A DNA stretch of 41,174 bases, taken from positions 1 through 41,174 of the forward strand of contig DASYUH010000002.1 in the NCBI GenBank assembly GCA_036001465.1, written 5' to 3'. Every line of letters starts with the position of its first letter. Within the stretch, counting starts at the first letter, position 1. The position numbers and the translations under genes are program-made. The notes under the pieces are model-generated. The model made no database searches, was not told the DNA's origin, and saw only the letters and a program-made list of their open reading frames with translations. Of this stretch, positions 17,181-25,337 are shown piece after piece. The stretch is from Candidatus Polarisedimenticolia bacterium (lineage in GTDB: Bacteria > Acidobacteriota > Polarisedimenticolia > Gp22-AA2).

Positions 17181-18338
17181 GTGCACTGGCCTGGGACACC
17201 CGTCGAGCGTCTGCAACACTTCCGGCCGTCCTTCTGCCCTTGGCCCGAATGCTGCGACCATCGCCGGACCACACCGGACTACCATTTCCTGCGTCACGGC
17301 ACGTTCACGACGGAACGACGGACGGTGCCGCGATTTCGCTGCCGGGCCTGCCGTCGCACATTTTCGAAGCAGAGTTTCGGACTGTCGTATTACCTCAAGC
17401 GTCCCGAGCTGGTCATTCCCGTGGCCGCGGGGCTGCAGGCGGGCTCGGCGCACCGGCAGCTGGCGAGGAACCTGGGCTGCGCGCCGTCCACCGTCACCCG
17501 CCTGAGCGCCCGGCTTGGCAGGCATGCGATCCTGCTCATGGCGAGGGCTCTTGCGCACTTGCGGGGCGGGCTGACCGAGCCGGTCGTCCTCGACCACTTC
17601 GAGACTTTTGAGTTCACTCAGGACCTGCCGTTTGGCATCGCGACGCCGGTGGGGCGCGACTCGTGGTTCGTCTATGGACTGGACCCGGCGCCGCATGCGC
17701 GCGCCGGCCGGCGCTCGGCCGAGCAAGAGGCGCGCCGGGCGCGGCGGCCCTCACGGCTCCGGCGCGGCGGCTACGAGGAGTCGAGCACGCGCACCGTGCG
17801 CCTGCTCCTGGCGCTCTGCCCACGGAACCGGAGACTCCAGCTCGCGGGCGACGGCCACCCCGCCTACGACCGCGCGGTGCAGCGCATGGGCCATGAGGGA
17901 CGCGTGCGGCTGCAGCGCTTCCCCAACCCGCGCCGCGGCCCCAAGGGGTCGCCGCGCTCCCCTCAGGCGCGAGCCCGCGATCGGGCGATGTTCCCGGTTG
18001 ATGCCCTGCACGGGCTCATCCGCCACACCGCCGCCCATCATCGCCGCGAGACCATCGCCTTCGGCAGGCGCCTCAACGCCGTGATGGAACGCCTCTTCCT
18101 GACCGTGGTCTGGAGAAACTTCGTCAAGGGACGATCCGAGAGACGCCCCGACCCTGTCACGCCGGCCATGCGCCTCGGGCTCGCGGACGAACCGTGGATT
18201 TGGAGTCGCGCCCTGGCGCGCCGACTCTTCCCGGCCCGCGAAATGCTCCCGCAGGTCTGGCGCGACCTCTACAGAAGAGACTGGACCACCTCGGTCCTTC
18301 CCTCCAACGTCCGCCACCGCCTCTCCCACGCCTACTGA
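17181..18338 (+). CDS. IS1/IS1595-like transposase
   Basis: The 385-residue protein starts at a GTG directly after GGGGGGA. It has an N-terminal zinc-finger-like region with Cys19, Cys24/25, Cys54 and Cys57 (RFRCRACRRTFS). A helix-turn-helix follows at about 88-112 (HRQLARNLGCAPSTVTRL), then a probable DDE nuclease domain. Candidate catalytic residues are Asp138 (VVLDHFETF), Asp224 (AGDGHPAYD) and Glu290 or Glu303 in the helix before FLTVVWRNFVKG. This order (zinc ribbon, HTH, DDE with a short DG-x-Y motif) resembles IS1 and IS1595 transposases. The precise family is uncertain, and such proteins are often annotated only as hypothetical. The reading frame is intact and inverted repeats flank it, so the element may still be active. 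Confidence 0.8.
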   Translation: MHWPGTPVERLQHFRPSFCPWPECCDHRRTTPDYHFLRHGTFTTERRTVPRFRCRACRRTFSKQSFGLSYYLKRPELVIPVAAGLQAGSAHRQLARNLGCAPSTVTRLSARLGRHAILLMARALAHLRGGLTEPVVLDHFETFEFTQDLPFGIATPVGRDSWFVYGLDPAPHARAGRRSAEQEARRARRPSRLRRGGYEESSTRTVRLLLALCPRNRRLQLAGDGHPAYDRAVQRMGHEGRVRLQRFPNPRRGPKGSPRSPQARARDRAMFPVDALHGLIRHTAAHHRRETIAFGRRLNAVMERLFLTVVWRNFVKGRSERRPDPVTPAMRLGLADEPWIWSRALARRLFPAREMLPQVWRDLYRRDWTTSVLPSNVRHRLSHAY

Positions 18339-18421
18339 CGCTCAGAGTTCGCGTGGGCCGGCACCCTCCCGCACAAGATCCCGGACCGACGCTCGCGTGC
18401 CGTTCCCGCTACCTCTTGAAT

Positions 18422-18444
18422 CAACAAGCTGCGCACCACCATGA
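18422..18444 (-). repeat. right terminal inverted repeat of the IS
   Basis: This is the reverse complement of the left end with two mismatches. It ends 69 bp before the start of the amidohydrolase gene and directly abuts an extended -10 promoter motif. Confidence 0.82.
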
Positions 18445-18445
18445 G

Positions 18446-18454
18446 TGGTATGAT
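18446..18454 (+). promoter_or_regulatory. extended -10 promoter next to the IS end
   Basis: TGG-TATGAT is an extended -10 (TGn plus five of six -10 bases) lying one base outside the right end of the insertion sequence and 59 nt before the ATG at 18514. No good -35 is present, which extended -10 promoters tolerate. Any -35 contact would fall inside the inverted repeat, so the element may have contributed to this promoter. Confidence 0.4.
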
Positions 18455-18513
18455 CCGCGACTTCGATCCCCTGCTGAACGACTGGACCTGACCTCAATGC
18501 GAGGCATCCAACC

Positions 18514-21500
18514 ATGATCCGCTTGCGTCGCGCAACAACATGGACGTCTCTCCTGATCCTGCTGGCGCTCTGCCCCATGCTGGCCGGGCCCTCCCGCGGC
18601 GAAACGTCGGCGGAGGCGGAGCCGTCGTCCGGCGCGAAGCCGGACGCCAAGAAGCCGCCGAAGCTGGACGTCAACGCGGTCCCCGAGAACGCCCGCAAGG
18701 TGGAGTTCACGACCGACGAGGGGACCTGGATGAACGTGGACGTCGCGCCCGACGGCCGGACGATCCTGTTCGATCTCCTGGGCGACCTCTATCGCGTGGG
18801 GATTGGCGGGGGGAGGGCGGAGCGGATCACCTCCGGCCCGGCGTTCGACTACGCGGCGCGCTACGCCCCGGACGGCAGGATGATCGTGTTCTGCAGCGAC
18901 CGGGGCGGCACCATGAACCTGTGGCTGGCGAACGCCGACGGGTCGTCTCCGAGGGCGCTGACGGAGGAGAAGGACTCGGTGTTCTCGTCCCCTTCATGGA
19001 CCCCGGACGGGAGCTACGTCCTGGCGCGCCGCGAGGAGACCACGAAGGCGGGCATTCCGCCGGTCGAAATCTGGATGTACCACAAGGACGGCGGCAGCGG
19101 AGTCAAGGTGATCGCGAAGGACAAGATCGACACCTCGGCGGGGCCGGTGGCCAGTCCCGACGGTCGCTTCATCTACCTGACGGGACGGAAGGCGGACTAC
19201 TCGTACACGCCGAACATGACGAACGGTCTGTGGAACGTGTTTCGTCTGGACCGCACTACCGGCGAGCTGATCAGCCTGACGACGGCCCCCGACGGCGGGC
19301 TGAGGCCGACCCTGTCGCCCGACGGAAGGCACCTGGCGTACGCGAGGAGGCTGGACGCGCGGACCCAGCTCTACCTGCGGGACCTGGCGACCGGCGCGGA
19401 GAGGGTCCTGGCGCGGCAGCTGCCGCGCGACGACCAGGAGGCCTTCGCCCAGATGGACGTCCTGCCGGCGTCGGCCTTCACGCCAGACGGAAAATCGTTC
19501 GTCTACTGGAACGGCGGCAAGATCCACCGGCTCGACGTCGCCACCGGGAGCGACAGCGTCGTCCCGTTCACGGCCGACGTGTCCCTCGATCTGCGCCCGC
19601 TCTGGCGGGTCGACACGCCCGTGGGAGGATCCGACCTGGCCGTCAAGCTGTTGCGCTGGCCGACGCTGTCGCCGGACGGCCGGCTGCTGGCGTTCGACGC
19701 CCTCGGCAAGATCTGGATGTGCGACATCGGGAACGACGGCAAGGCCTCGAAGCCCCGCCGCCTGACGAAGGACTCCGTGCGGGAGTATGCCCCGGAATTC
19801 TCGCCCGACGGCAGGTTCATCGCCTACGTCACCTGGTCGGACGCCGGCCTGGGCCATGTCTGGAAGATTCGATCCGCCGGTGGCGCCCCGCAGCGCCTCA
19901 CCCGGAGCGCCGGGCACTACGTCAATCCCAGCTGGTCTCCGAAGGGGGACCGGATCGCCGTGGTCGCGGGCAGCGGCGCCGAGCTCCGGGCGCAGCAGCC
20001 CGAGTTCGATCCGTACTACGAGATCCGCTGGCTCCCCTCCGAGGCTCCGGCAGGCGGCGCCGAGCCTGCCGTGGTGACCACCGTCTCTCCGATGGACACG
20101 GTCCGCTTCCATCCGGTCCCGGCGTTCGGCCCGGACGGCACGCGGATCTTCTACGCGGAGCAGGTGCCGCCTTCGGAGCCGGGCGGCGACGCCAAGGTGG
20201 ACCTGGTCTCGGTCCGGCTCGACGGCACCGACAAGAAGCAGCACCTGCGGTTCGTCCAGGCCGAGGACGCCGTGCCGTCCCCGGACGGCGCCTGGGTCGC
20301 CTACGTCAGCCGGGACGACGTGTACGTGGCGGCCATGCCCCGCGCCGGGAAGGACCCGGTGGAGATCGGCGGCGAGAAGTCCGCGGTCCCCGTCTACCGC
20401 CTGAGCACGGAAGGGGGTGGCTACGTCGGCTGGGCCGACTCGGGAGCCACGGTGGTCTGGGGCATGGGAAACACGATCTACCGCCAGCGCCTCGATCGAT
20501 TGCGCGAAGCGACCCTGAAGAAGGCGCTGGCCGACAAGGCCAAGGAGAAGGCCGCGGAGGACGCCGGGAAGAAGCCGGACGCGGAGAAGGGGGACGGGGA
20601 CAAGGCGATGGGGGAGAAGGAGGCCGGGTCCGACCTCCCGAAGCCGGAGGCGATTCCGGTCTCGCTGGTCGTGCCGAAGCCGCGGCCCAGGGGGTCGGTC
20701 GTCCTGAAGAACGCGCGCGCCGTCACCATGAAGGGGGACGAGGTGATCCAGCGGGCGGACATCGTGGTCCAGGGGAACCGCATCGCGGCGATCGGTCCTG
20801 CCGGCTCGATTGCGGTGCCGGCCGGCGCCGCCGTCATCGACCTGGGAGGCAAGACCGTCATACCGGGCCTGGTCGACGTCCACGCCCACCTGCACTACTC
20901 CTCGTTCGAGATCTTTCCCGACAAGAAGTGGGAATACGTCACGAACCTGGCCTACGGAGTCACGACGACCCACGACCCTTCGGCGCACAGCCTGGACGTG
21001 TTTGCGCAGGCGGAGCTGGTCGAGGCCGGCGAGATGATCGGCCCCCGCATCTACAGCACCGGCGACGTGCTGTACGGCGGGGTGACCGCCTCGGTCTACG
21101 CCAAGGTCGACAGCCTGGAGGACGCGTTGCACACCGTCCGCCGGATGAAGACGTACGGGGCGCACTGGCTGAAGGTCTACCAGCAGCCGCGCCGCGAGCA
21201 GCGCATCTGGTTCATCGAGGCGGCGCGCCAGGAGGGGATCGGCGCGACCATGGAGGGGGCCGGCGAGCTGCACACGGACCTGACCAACATCCTCGACGGC
21301 TACACCGGCCTGGAACATTCACTGCCGGTCCATCTCTACAAGGACGTGGTCACGCTGGTGGCGCGATCCGGAACGAACTATACGCCCACGCTGCTCGTAT
21401 CCTATGGGGGACCGACCGCGGAGGCCTACTGGTACCAGCACGCCAACCCGCACGACGACGAGAGGCTGCGCCGCTTCACCCCGCATGAGATGCTCGACGG

Positions 21501-21930
21501 GCTCGGAAGGCGCCGCATCTGGTACCCGGAAGAGGACTTCCATTTTCCGACGGTGGCCAGCGGGGCGGCGCGCATCGCGCGCGCCGGCGGCCGGGTCGCA
21601 CTCGGCGCGCATGGCCAGCTCCAGGGTCTCGGCGCCCACTGGGAGATGTGGGGCTTCACGATCGGCAACGCCATGACGCCGATGGAGGCACTGCGCACCG
21701 CCACGTGGAGCGGCGCCGAGGCGCTCGGGTTCGGCAAGGACCTCGGCTCCCTCGAGGCCGGCAAGCTCGCCGACCTCGTGGTGATCGACGGCGACCCGCT
21801 GGCCGACATCCGCCAGTCCCAGAAGGTCCCGTTCACCATGAAGGACGGCGTCCTCTACGACGCCTCCACCATGGATGAGGTCTGGCCGGAGAAGAAGCCG
21901 CTCGGCCCTTTCTTCTGGCAGAGGCCCTAG
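18514..21930 (+). CDS. Exported TolB-propeller amidohydrolase
   Basis: The 1138-residue protein has a signal peptide (hydrophobic core about residues 11-24) and a charged linker. Its first ~660 residues form a WD40-like/TolB beta-propeller with repeated xxxPDGRxIxF motifs. A Lys/Glu-rich spacer (about 665-715) follows. An amidohydrolase domain (about 725-1130) has the metal motif VDVHAHLH and the C-terminal GxLEAGKLADLVVIDGDPL signature. Such fusions occur in many bacteria and are annotated as periplasmic amidohydrolases or imidazolonepropionase-like enzymes. Peptides or cyclic amides are possible substrates, but none is established. It begins a run of three closely spaced genes on this strand. 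GAGG lies nine bases before the ATG. Confidence 0.92.
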   Translation: MIRLRRATTWTSLLILLALCPMLAGPSRGETSAEAEPSSGAKPDAKKPPKLDVNAVPENARKVEFTTDEGTWMNVDVAPDGRTILFDLLGDLYRVGIGGGRAERITSGPAFDYAARYAPDGRMIVFCSDRGGTMNLWLANADGSSPRALTEEKDSVFSSPSWTPDGSYVLARREETTKAGIPPVEIWMYHKDGGSGVKVIAKDKIDTSAGPVASPDGRFIYLTGRKADYSYTPNMTNGLWNVFRLDRTTGELISLTTAPDGGLRPTLSPDGRHLAYARRLDARTQLYLRDLATGAERVLARQLPRDDQEAFAQMDVLPASAFTPDGKSFVYWNGGKIHRLDVATGSDSVVPFTADVSLDLRPLWRVDTPVGGSDLAVKLLRWPTLSPDGRLLAFDALGKIWMCDIGNDGKASKPRRLTKDSVREYAPEFSPDGRFIAYVTWSDAGLGHVWKIRSAGGAPQRLTRSAGHYVNPSWSPKGDRIAVVAGSGAELRAQQPEFDPYYEIRWLPSEAPAGGAEPAVVTTVSPMDTVRFHPVPAFGPDGTRIFYAEQVPPSEPGGDAKVDLVSVRLDGTDKKQHLRFVQAEDAVPSPDGAWVAYVSRDDVYVAAMPRAGKDPVEIGGEKSAVPVYRLSTEGGGYVGWADSGATVVWGMGNTIYRQRLDRLREATLKKALADKAKEKAAEDAGKKPDAEKGDGDKAMGEKEAGSDLPKPEAIPVSLVVPKPRPRGSVVLKNARAVTMKGDEVIQRADIVVQGNRIAAIGPAGSIAVPAGAAVIDLGGKTVIPGLVDVHAHLHYSSFEIFPDKKWEYVTNLAYGVTTTHDPSAHSLDVFAQAELVEAGEMIGPRIYSTGDVLYGGVTASVYAKVDSLEDALHTVRRMKTYGAHWLKVYQQPRREQRIWFIEAARQEGIGATMEGAGELHTDLTNILDGYTGLEHSLPVHLYKDVVTLVARSGTNYTPTLLVSYGGPTAEAYWYQHANPHDDERLRRFTPHEMLDGLGRRRIWYPEEDFHFPTVASGAARIARAGGRVALGAHGQLQGLGAHWEMWGFTIGNAMTPMEALRTATWSGAEALGFGKDLGSLEAGKLADLVVIDGDPLADIRQSQKVPFTMKDGVLYDASTMDEVWPEKKPLGPFFWQRP

Positions 21931-21937
21931 GAGCACA

Positions 21938-24058
21938 TTGATCCTTCGTCGCTTGGGGCTTCTGGCCGCTTGTGTCGTCCTTCTCCTGCACGCGGCTCAC
22001 TTCCTCAATCTGGCGGACGACGCGTACATTTCCTTCCGGTACGCCGAGAACCTGGCCTCAGGGCGCGGGATGGTATTCAATCCCGGCGAGCGGGTCGAGG
22101 GGTACACCGATTTTCTCTGGGTCGTCATCCTGGCTGTCTGCAGGCTGGGAGATGCGCCCGTTCCCATGGCATCCCAGGCCCTCGGGATCGGATTCACCGT
22201 CCTCTCGCTTTTCCTGGCGGCAGCGCTGGCGCGACGGTTTTCGGCATGGCAGCCGGGGAATGCCCCAGCCGCGGCTGGTGCCGGCGCGAGCACACCCTGG
22301 GTGACCGGACAAACGCGCGGAGGAGGATTCATCGCGGCGCTGCTGCTCGCCGCGAATCCTGCCGTGGCCCGCTGGGCGGTCGGCGGCCTCGAGGCGCCGT
22401 TGTTCTCCTTCCTGGCGCTCCTGTCGGTCTGGTGCTACCTGCGCGACGAGTCGACGGACTCGGTACCCTGGCGCTGGCCTGCCACCTGCTTTCTCGCCTC
22501 ACTGGCGCGGCCGGATGGCGTCCTGCTCCTTCTGGTCGCGCTTCTATTCGGCCTGCGCCGATCGATGTCCCAGGCACTCGGGGTGCGGCGGTCACTCCAA
22601 GCGCTCGCAATATTCCTGGCGCTCGGCGGTCCATACTTCCTGTGGCGCCTCTGGTATTTCGGGTCGCTGCTTCCAAACACGTTCTATGCCAAGGTGGTCT
22701 ACGACGCCAGCGTCCTCCAGCACGGGATCTACTATCTGATCTACTTCCTCTTCGCCTCGGGCGGAGTGGTGATCATCATCGGCGCGCTCCTTGCGCTGGG
22801 GCGCGCTCATCCCGGCGTGAAGCTCGCCGCCTTGCAGGCCGCCACCTACACGGGTTTCGTCTTCCTCGTCGGTGGCGACGGGGAGCCCTACAGCCGCTTC
22901 CTGGCGCCGGTCGCTGTGCTTCTCGCTCCGGCTGCGGAAGCCGGCTACCGGCGTCTCGACGCGCTCCTGACGTTTCGCGGCCCTATCCGGACCGTTGCGA
23001 GTTCCGCCGCCGTGGCGCTCCTGTGTCTCACGGGCGCATCCGGCTCGTTTTTCGGAAAGCACCACGAAGAGTACCTGATAGGTGTCGAAGGGCAGGCGCG
23101 GCGCATCGCGATCGGCGAGTGGCTGAATCGGAATGCCCCGCCTGACTCTGTCATCGCCCTCAATCCGGTGGGCGTGATTCCGTATCTCTCGGGGCTCAGG
23201 ACGATCGATATGCTCGGACTGACCGACGCCCACATCGGAAGAAACGGACGATCGATCGTCAATCGCATGCTGTTCGCGCATAACCGCTACGACCCGGAGT
23301 ACGTCCTGTCCAGGCGCCCCGATTACCTCATCCCGGGACAGGCCTCGACGTTCGAGGTCATGAAGGACCGGCTGGACCTGCGGAAGCCCGGTCCCTCGAC
23401 CTTCGATATCGTCGCCCCAGCCTTCGACCGCTATTTCACGTCATTCCCCGGTGACGCCGTGCTGTGGAACCTCCCGGAGTTCCGACGATACTATCTTCCG
23501 ACGATTGTCGAGACGGAAGGGCGCTTCTTCTACATGTTCGTGCGGGATCGCCGCGTGGAGGAGATCGAAGCCCGTCTCCGGAAAACGGGTGGCAGCGACG
23601 CCGAGCGCGCCGAACTGGCGGCCCTGTTGGCGGCCAAGGAGGAGAAGCGCGTCTCCGCCCCGCCGCCACACGGCGACGCACGGGAGGCCGTCATGCAGTT
23701 GCTGCAGCAGGCCGAATTGGAACGGTCACGCGGAGATCTGTCTGCGGCCGCCGAGCAGCTGCTGGCCGCGCATGCGCTCGAGCCGGGCGATCCGATCGTC
23801 CTCTACAACCTCGGCGCACTGTACGAACAGATGTCGCAGCCGGACGAGGCTCTCGATGCCTACCTGAAGGCACTTGAAGCGCGACCGAATTTCGCCGACG
23901 CGTGCAACAATGCGGGGACGATTTACGCCCGCAAGGGCGACTTTGCCGCGGCGCGCCGCTACTGGGAGAGGGCCATCTCGATCGATCCGTCCCACCCGGC
24001 GCGCGACAATCTCAGGCGGCTGAACGAGCAGGATGCGCGCGGCACTCCGCGCCACTGA
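21938..24058 (+). CDS. GT-C-type membrane glycosyltransferase with C-terminal TPRs
   Basis: I place the start at the TTG at 21938, five bases after GGAG and seven after the preceding stop. The frame is open further upstream but would overlap the amidohydrolase gene. The 706-residue product has about ten membrane segments. The first outer loop contains LADDAYISFRYAENL (Asp27-Asp28) and FNPGERVEGYTDFLW, a pattern seen in AftB-like and other GT-C transferases that use polyprenyl-phosphate sugars. A soluble periplasmic part follows (about 370-580), then three TPR repeats (about 590-700; for example IVLYNLGALYEQMSQPDEAL). Fusion to TPRs suggests a protein partner or substrate. Donor and acceptor are unknown. 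Confidence 0.8.
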   Translation: MILRRLGLLAACVVLLLHAAHFLNLADDAYISFRYAENLASGRGMVFNPGERVEGYTDFLWVVILAVCRLGDAPVPMASQALGIGFTVLSLFLAAALARRFSAWQPGNAPAAAGAGASTPWVTGQTRGGGFIAALLLAANPAVARWAVGGLEAPLFSFLALLSVWCYLRDESTDSVPWRWPATCFLASLARPDGVLLLLVALLFGLRRSMSQALGVRRSLQALAIFLALGGPYFLWRLWYFGSLLPNTFYAKVVYDASVLQHGIYYLIYFLFASGGVVIIIGALLALGRAHPGVKLAALQAATYTGFVFLVGGDGEPYSRFLAPVAVLLAPAAEAGYRRLDALLTFRGPIRTVASSAAVALLCLTGASGSFFGKHHEEYLIGVEGQARRIAIGEWLNRNAPPDSVIALNPVGVIPYLSGLRTIDMLGLTDAHIGRNGRSIVNRMLFAHNRYDPEYVLSRRPDYLIPGQASTFEVMKDRLDLRKPGPSTFDIVAPAFDRYFTSFPGDAVLWNLPEFRRYYLPTIVETEGRFFYMFVRDRRVEEIEARLRKTGGSDAERAELAALLAAKEEKRVSAPPPHGDAREAVMQLLQQAELERSRGDLSAAAEQLLAAHALEPGDPIVLYNLGALYEQMSQPDEALDAYLKALEARPNFADACNNAGTIYARKGDFAAARRYWERAISIDPSHPARDNLRRLNEQDARGTPRH

Positions 24059-24074
24059 CCGGCGATTCGAGAAC

Positions 24075-25289
24075 ATGGCTAAAAGGGGCAAAGAGAGGAA
24101 ACCCCGGGAGTCCAGGTCGGAAACCAGGAGTCCCCGCCTGAGACAGCTGTTGTTCAAGGACCTGCGCCCGGCCGATCTGCCGCGCAATTTCCGCCAGGAC
24201 CTCAAGCAGCTCTATCGTTTCTATCTCGACGAGGAGCGGCGCGCCCAGCTCGCGGCCATGGGGCGGATCCGCCGCTCCTTCAAGATCGTCGCGTGGCTGC
24301 TCAAGAGCCTCCTCGCGAAACTGTCCCCGGGGCGGCGGCTGGCGCTGTTCGCGTCCCTCGTCATGTGCTTCATCGGCAAGTGGCGCTTCGGCCTCCGGGG
24401 CGAAATCTTCAGCACCGACCTCCGCCTGTGGGGCTTCCTGATCCTTCTCCTGGTGTTCATGCTGGAGATGATGGACAAGGTCCTGGCGAAGGATGAGATC
24501 GAGGTGGCGCGGCAGGTCCAGCTGGCGCTCCTGCCGTCACGGCACCCGCAGCCGGAAGGGCTGTCGCTCTGGTCGTTCATGCGTCCGGCCAATGACGTGG
24601 GCGCCGATCTGGTGGACTACATCGATCTGCCGGGTGGCCGGCTCGGGGTCGTCCTGGGGGACGTCGCCGGGAAGGGCCTCGGCGCCGCCCTCCTGACGGC
24701 CAAGCTGCAGGCGACGCTGCGGGCGCTCGTCCCCACCTGTCCTTCGCTCAGCGATCTGGGCGCGCAGCTCAACGCCATCATTTTTCGCGACGGCATCGAC
24801 AATCGCTTCGTCACGCTGTTCTACTTCGAGATCGATCCCGCGAGCGGCCGGATGCGCTATCTCAACGCCGGACACAATCCACCGTTCGTCCTGCGGGCGT
24901 CGGGCATCGAGTCGCTTCCGGCATCGGCCATACCGCTGGGAATGATGGAGGGGACCGCGTACGCCGAGAGCGAGCTCATGCTCCGGGACGGCGACGCGCT
25001 GGTCATCTACTCCGACGGGTTGACCGAGGCAAGGAATGTCGGGGACGAGGAATTCGGCGCCGATCGCCTGCGCGCCCTCATGCCGCGCCTGCGCGGGCAC
25101 TCCGCCGAGAGGGGCGTGCGTGTCATCATCGACGAGGTGAACTCCTTCCTCGCGGGCGAGCGCCCGCACGACGACATGTCGCTCGTCGTCCTGTCGCGCC
25201 CTGGCGAGGTCGCGACCACGGAGTCCGCCGCCGGGCGGCCCGGCCCCGTTCCTCCGCCGAGAATCATTCCGCCGCCACCGCCGGGCTGA
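24075..25289 (+). CDS. Membrane-anchored PP2C/SpoIIE (RsbU-type) phosphatase
   Basis: The 404-residue protein has a basic N-terminus, two membrane segments (about residues 88-106 and 118-134) and the linker EIEVARQVQLALLP typical of RsbU proteins. A SpoIIE serine phosphatase domain follows, with metal residues Asp196 (GDVAGKG), Asp314 (YSDGLTEA) and Asp366-Asp367 (HDDMSLVVL), plus NAGHNPP. Enzymes of this type dephosphorylate anti-sigma antagonists and control partner-switching pathways. No anti-sigma factor or antagonist gene is nearby. No sensor domain is seen beyond the helices. I chose the ATG at 24075, 16 nt after the upstream stop; an in-frame start at 24033 would overlap that gene by 26 bases. 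The C-terminus is a Pro-rich tail. Confidence 0.9.
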   Translation: MAKRGKERKPRESRSETRSPRLRQLLFKDLRPADLPRNFRQDLKQLYRFYLDEERRAQLAAMGRIRRSFKIVAWLLKSLLAKLSPGRRLALFASLVMCFIGKWRFGLRGEIFSTDLRLWGFLILLLVFMLEMMDKVLAKDEIEVARQVQLALLPSRHPQPEGLSLWSFMRPANDVGADLVDYIDLPGGRLGVVLGDVAGKGLGAALLTAKLQATLRALVPTCPSLSDLGAQLNAIIFRDGIDNRFVTLFYFEIDPASGRMRYLNAGHNPPFVLRASGIESLPASAIPLGMMEGTAYAESELMLRDGDALVIYSDGLTEARNVGDEEFGADRLRALMPRLRGHSAERGVRVIIDEVNSFLAGERPHDDMSLVVLSRPGEVATTESAAGRPGPVPPPRIIPPPPPG

Positions 25290-25337
25290 TCGGTCCGGCC
25301 GCGAGGCGAATGGGAGCGCGAGACCCCGCGGTCCGCC

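Larger units (their letters stand above)
17022..18444. mobile_element. Insertion sequence with 23-bp terminal inverted repeats
   Basis: The ends 17022-17044 and 18422-18444 are inverted repeats matching at 21 of 23 positions, both starting TCATGGTGGTGCG read inward. The element is 1423 bp and contains one gene, a transposase at 17181-18338, which leaves short flanks as in typical insertion sequences. I could not find a clear target-site duplication: the 8-9 bases outside each end do not match. This suggests an old insertion, a deletion next to one end, or ends slightly different from those I chose. The family is probably IS1/IS1595-like, judged only from the transposase. Confidence 0.82.

Noticed and set aside
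17010-18460. Target-site duplication around the insertion sequence
   Set aside because: Flanks of 8-9 bases do not match, and a two-base AT match at shifted ends is too short to count.
18994-21318. 774-codon frame antisense to the amidohydrolase
   Set aside because: Same cause: high GC removes stop codons; no motif or start signal supports it.
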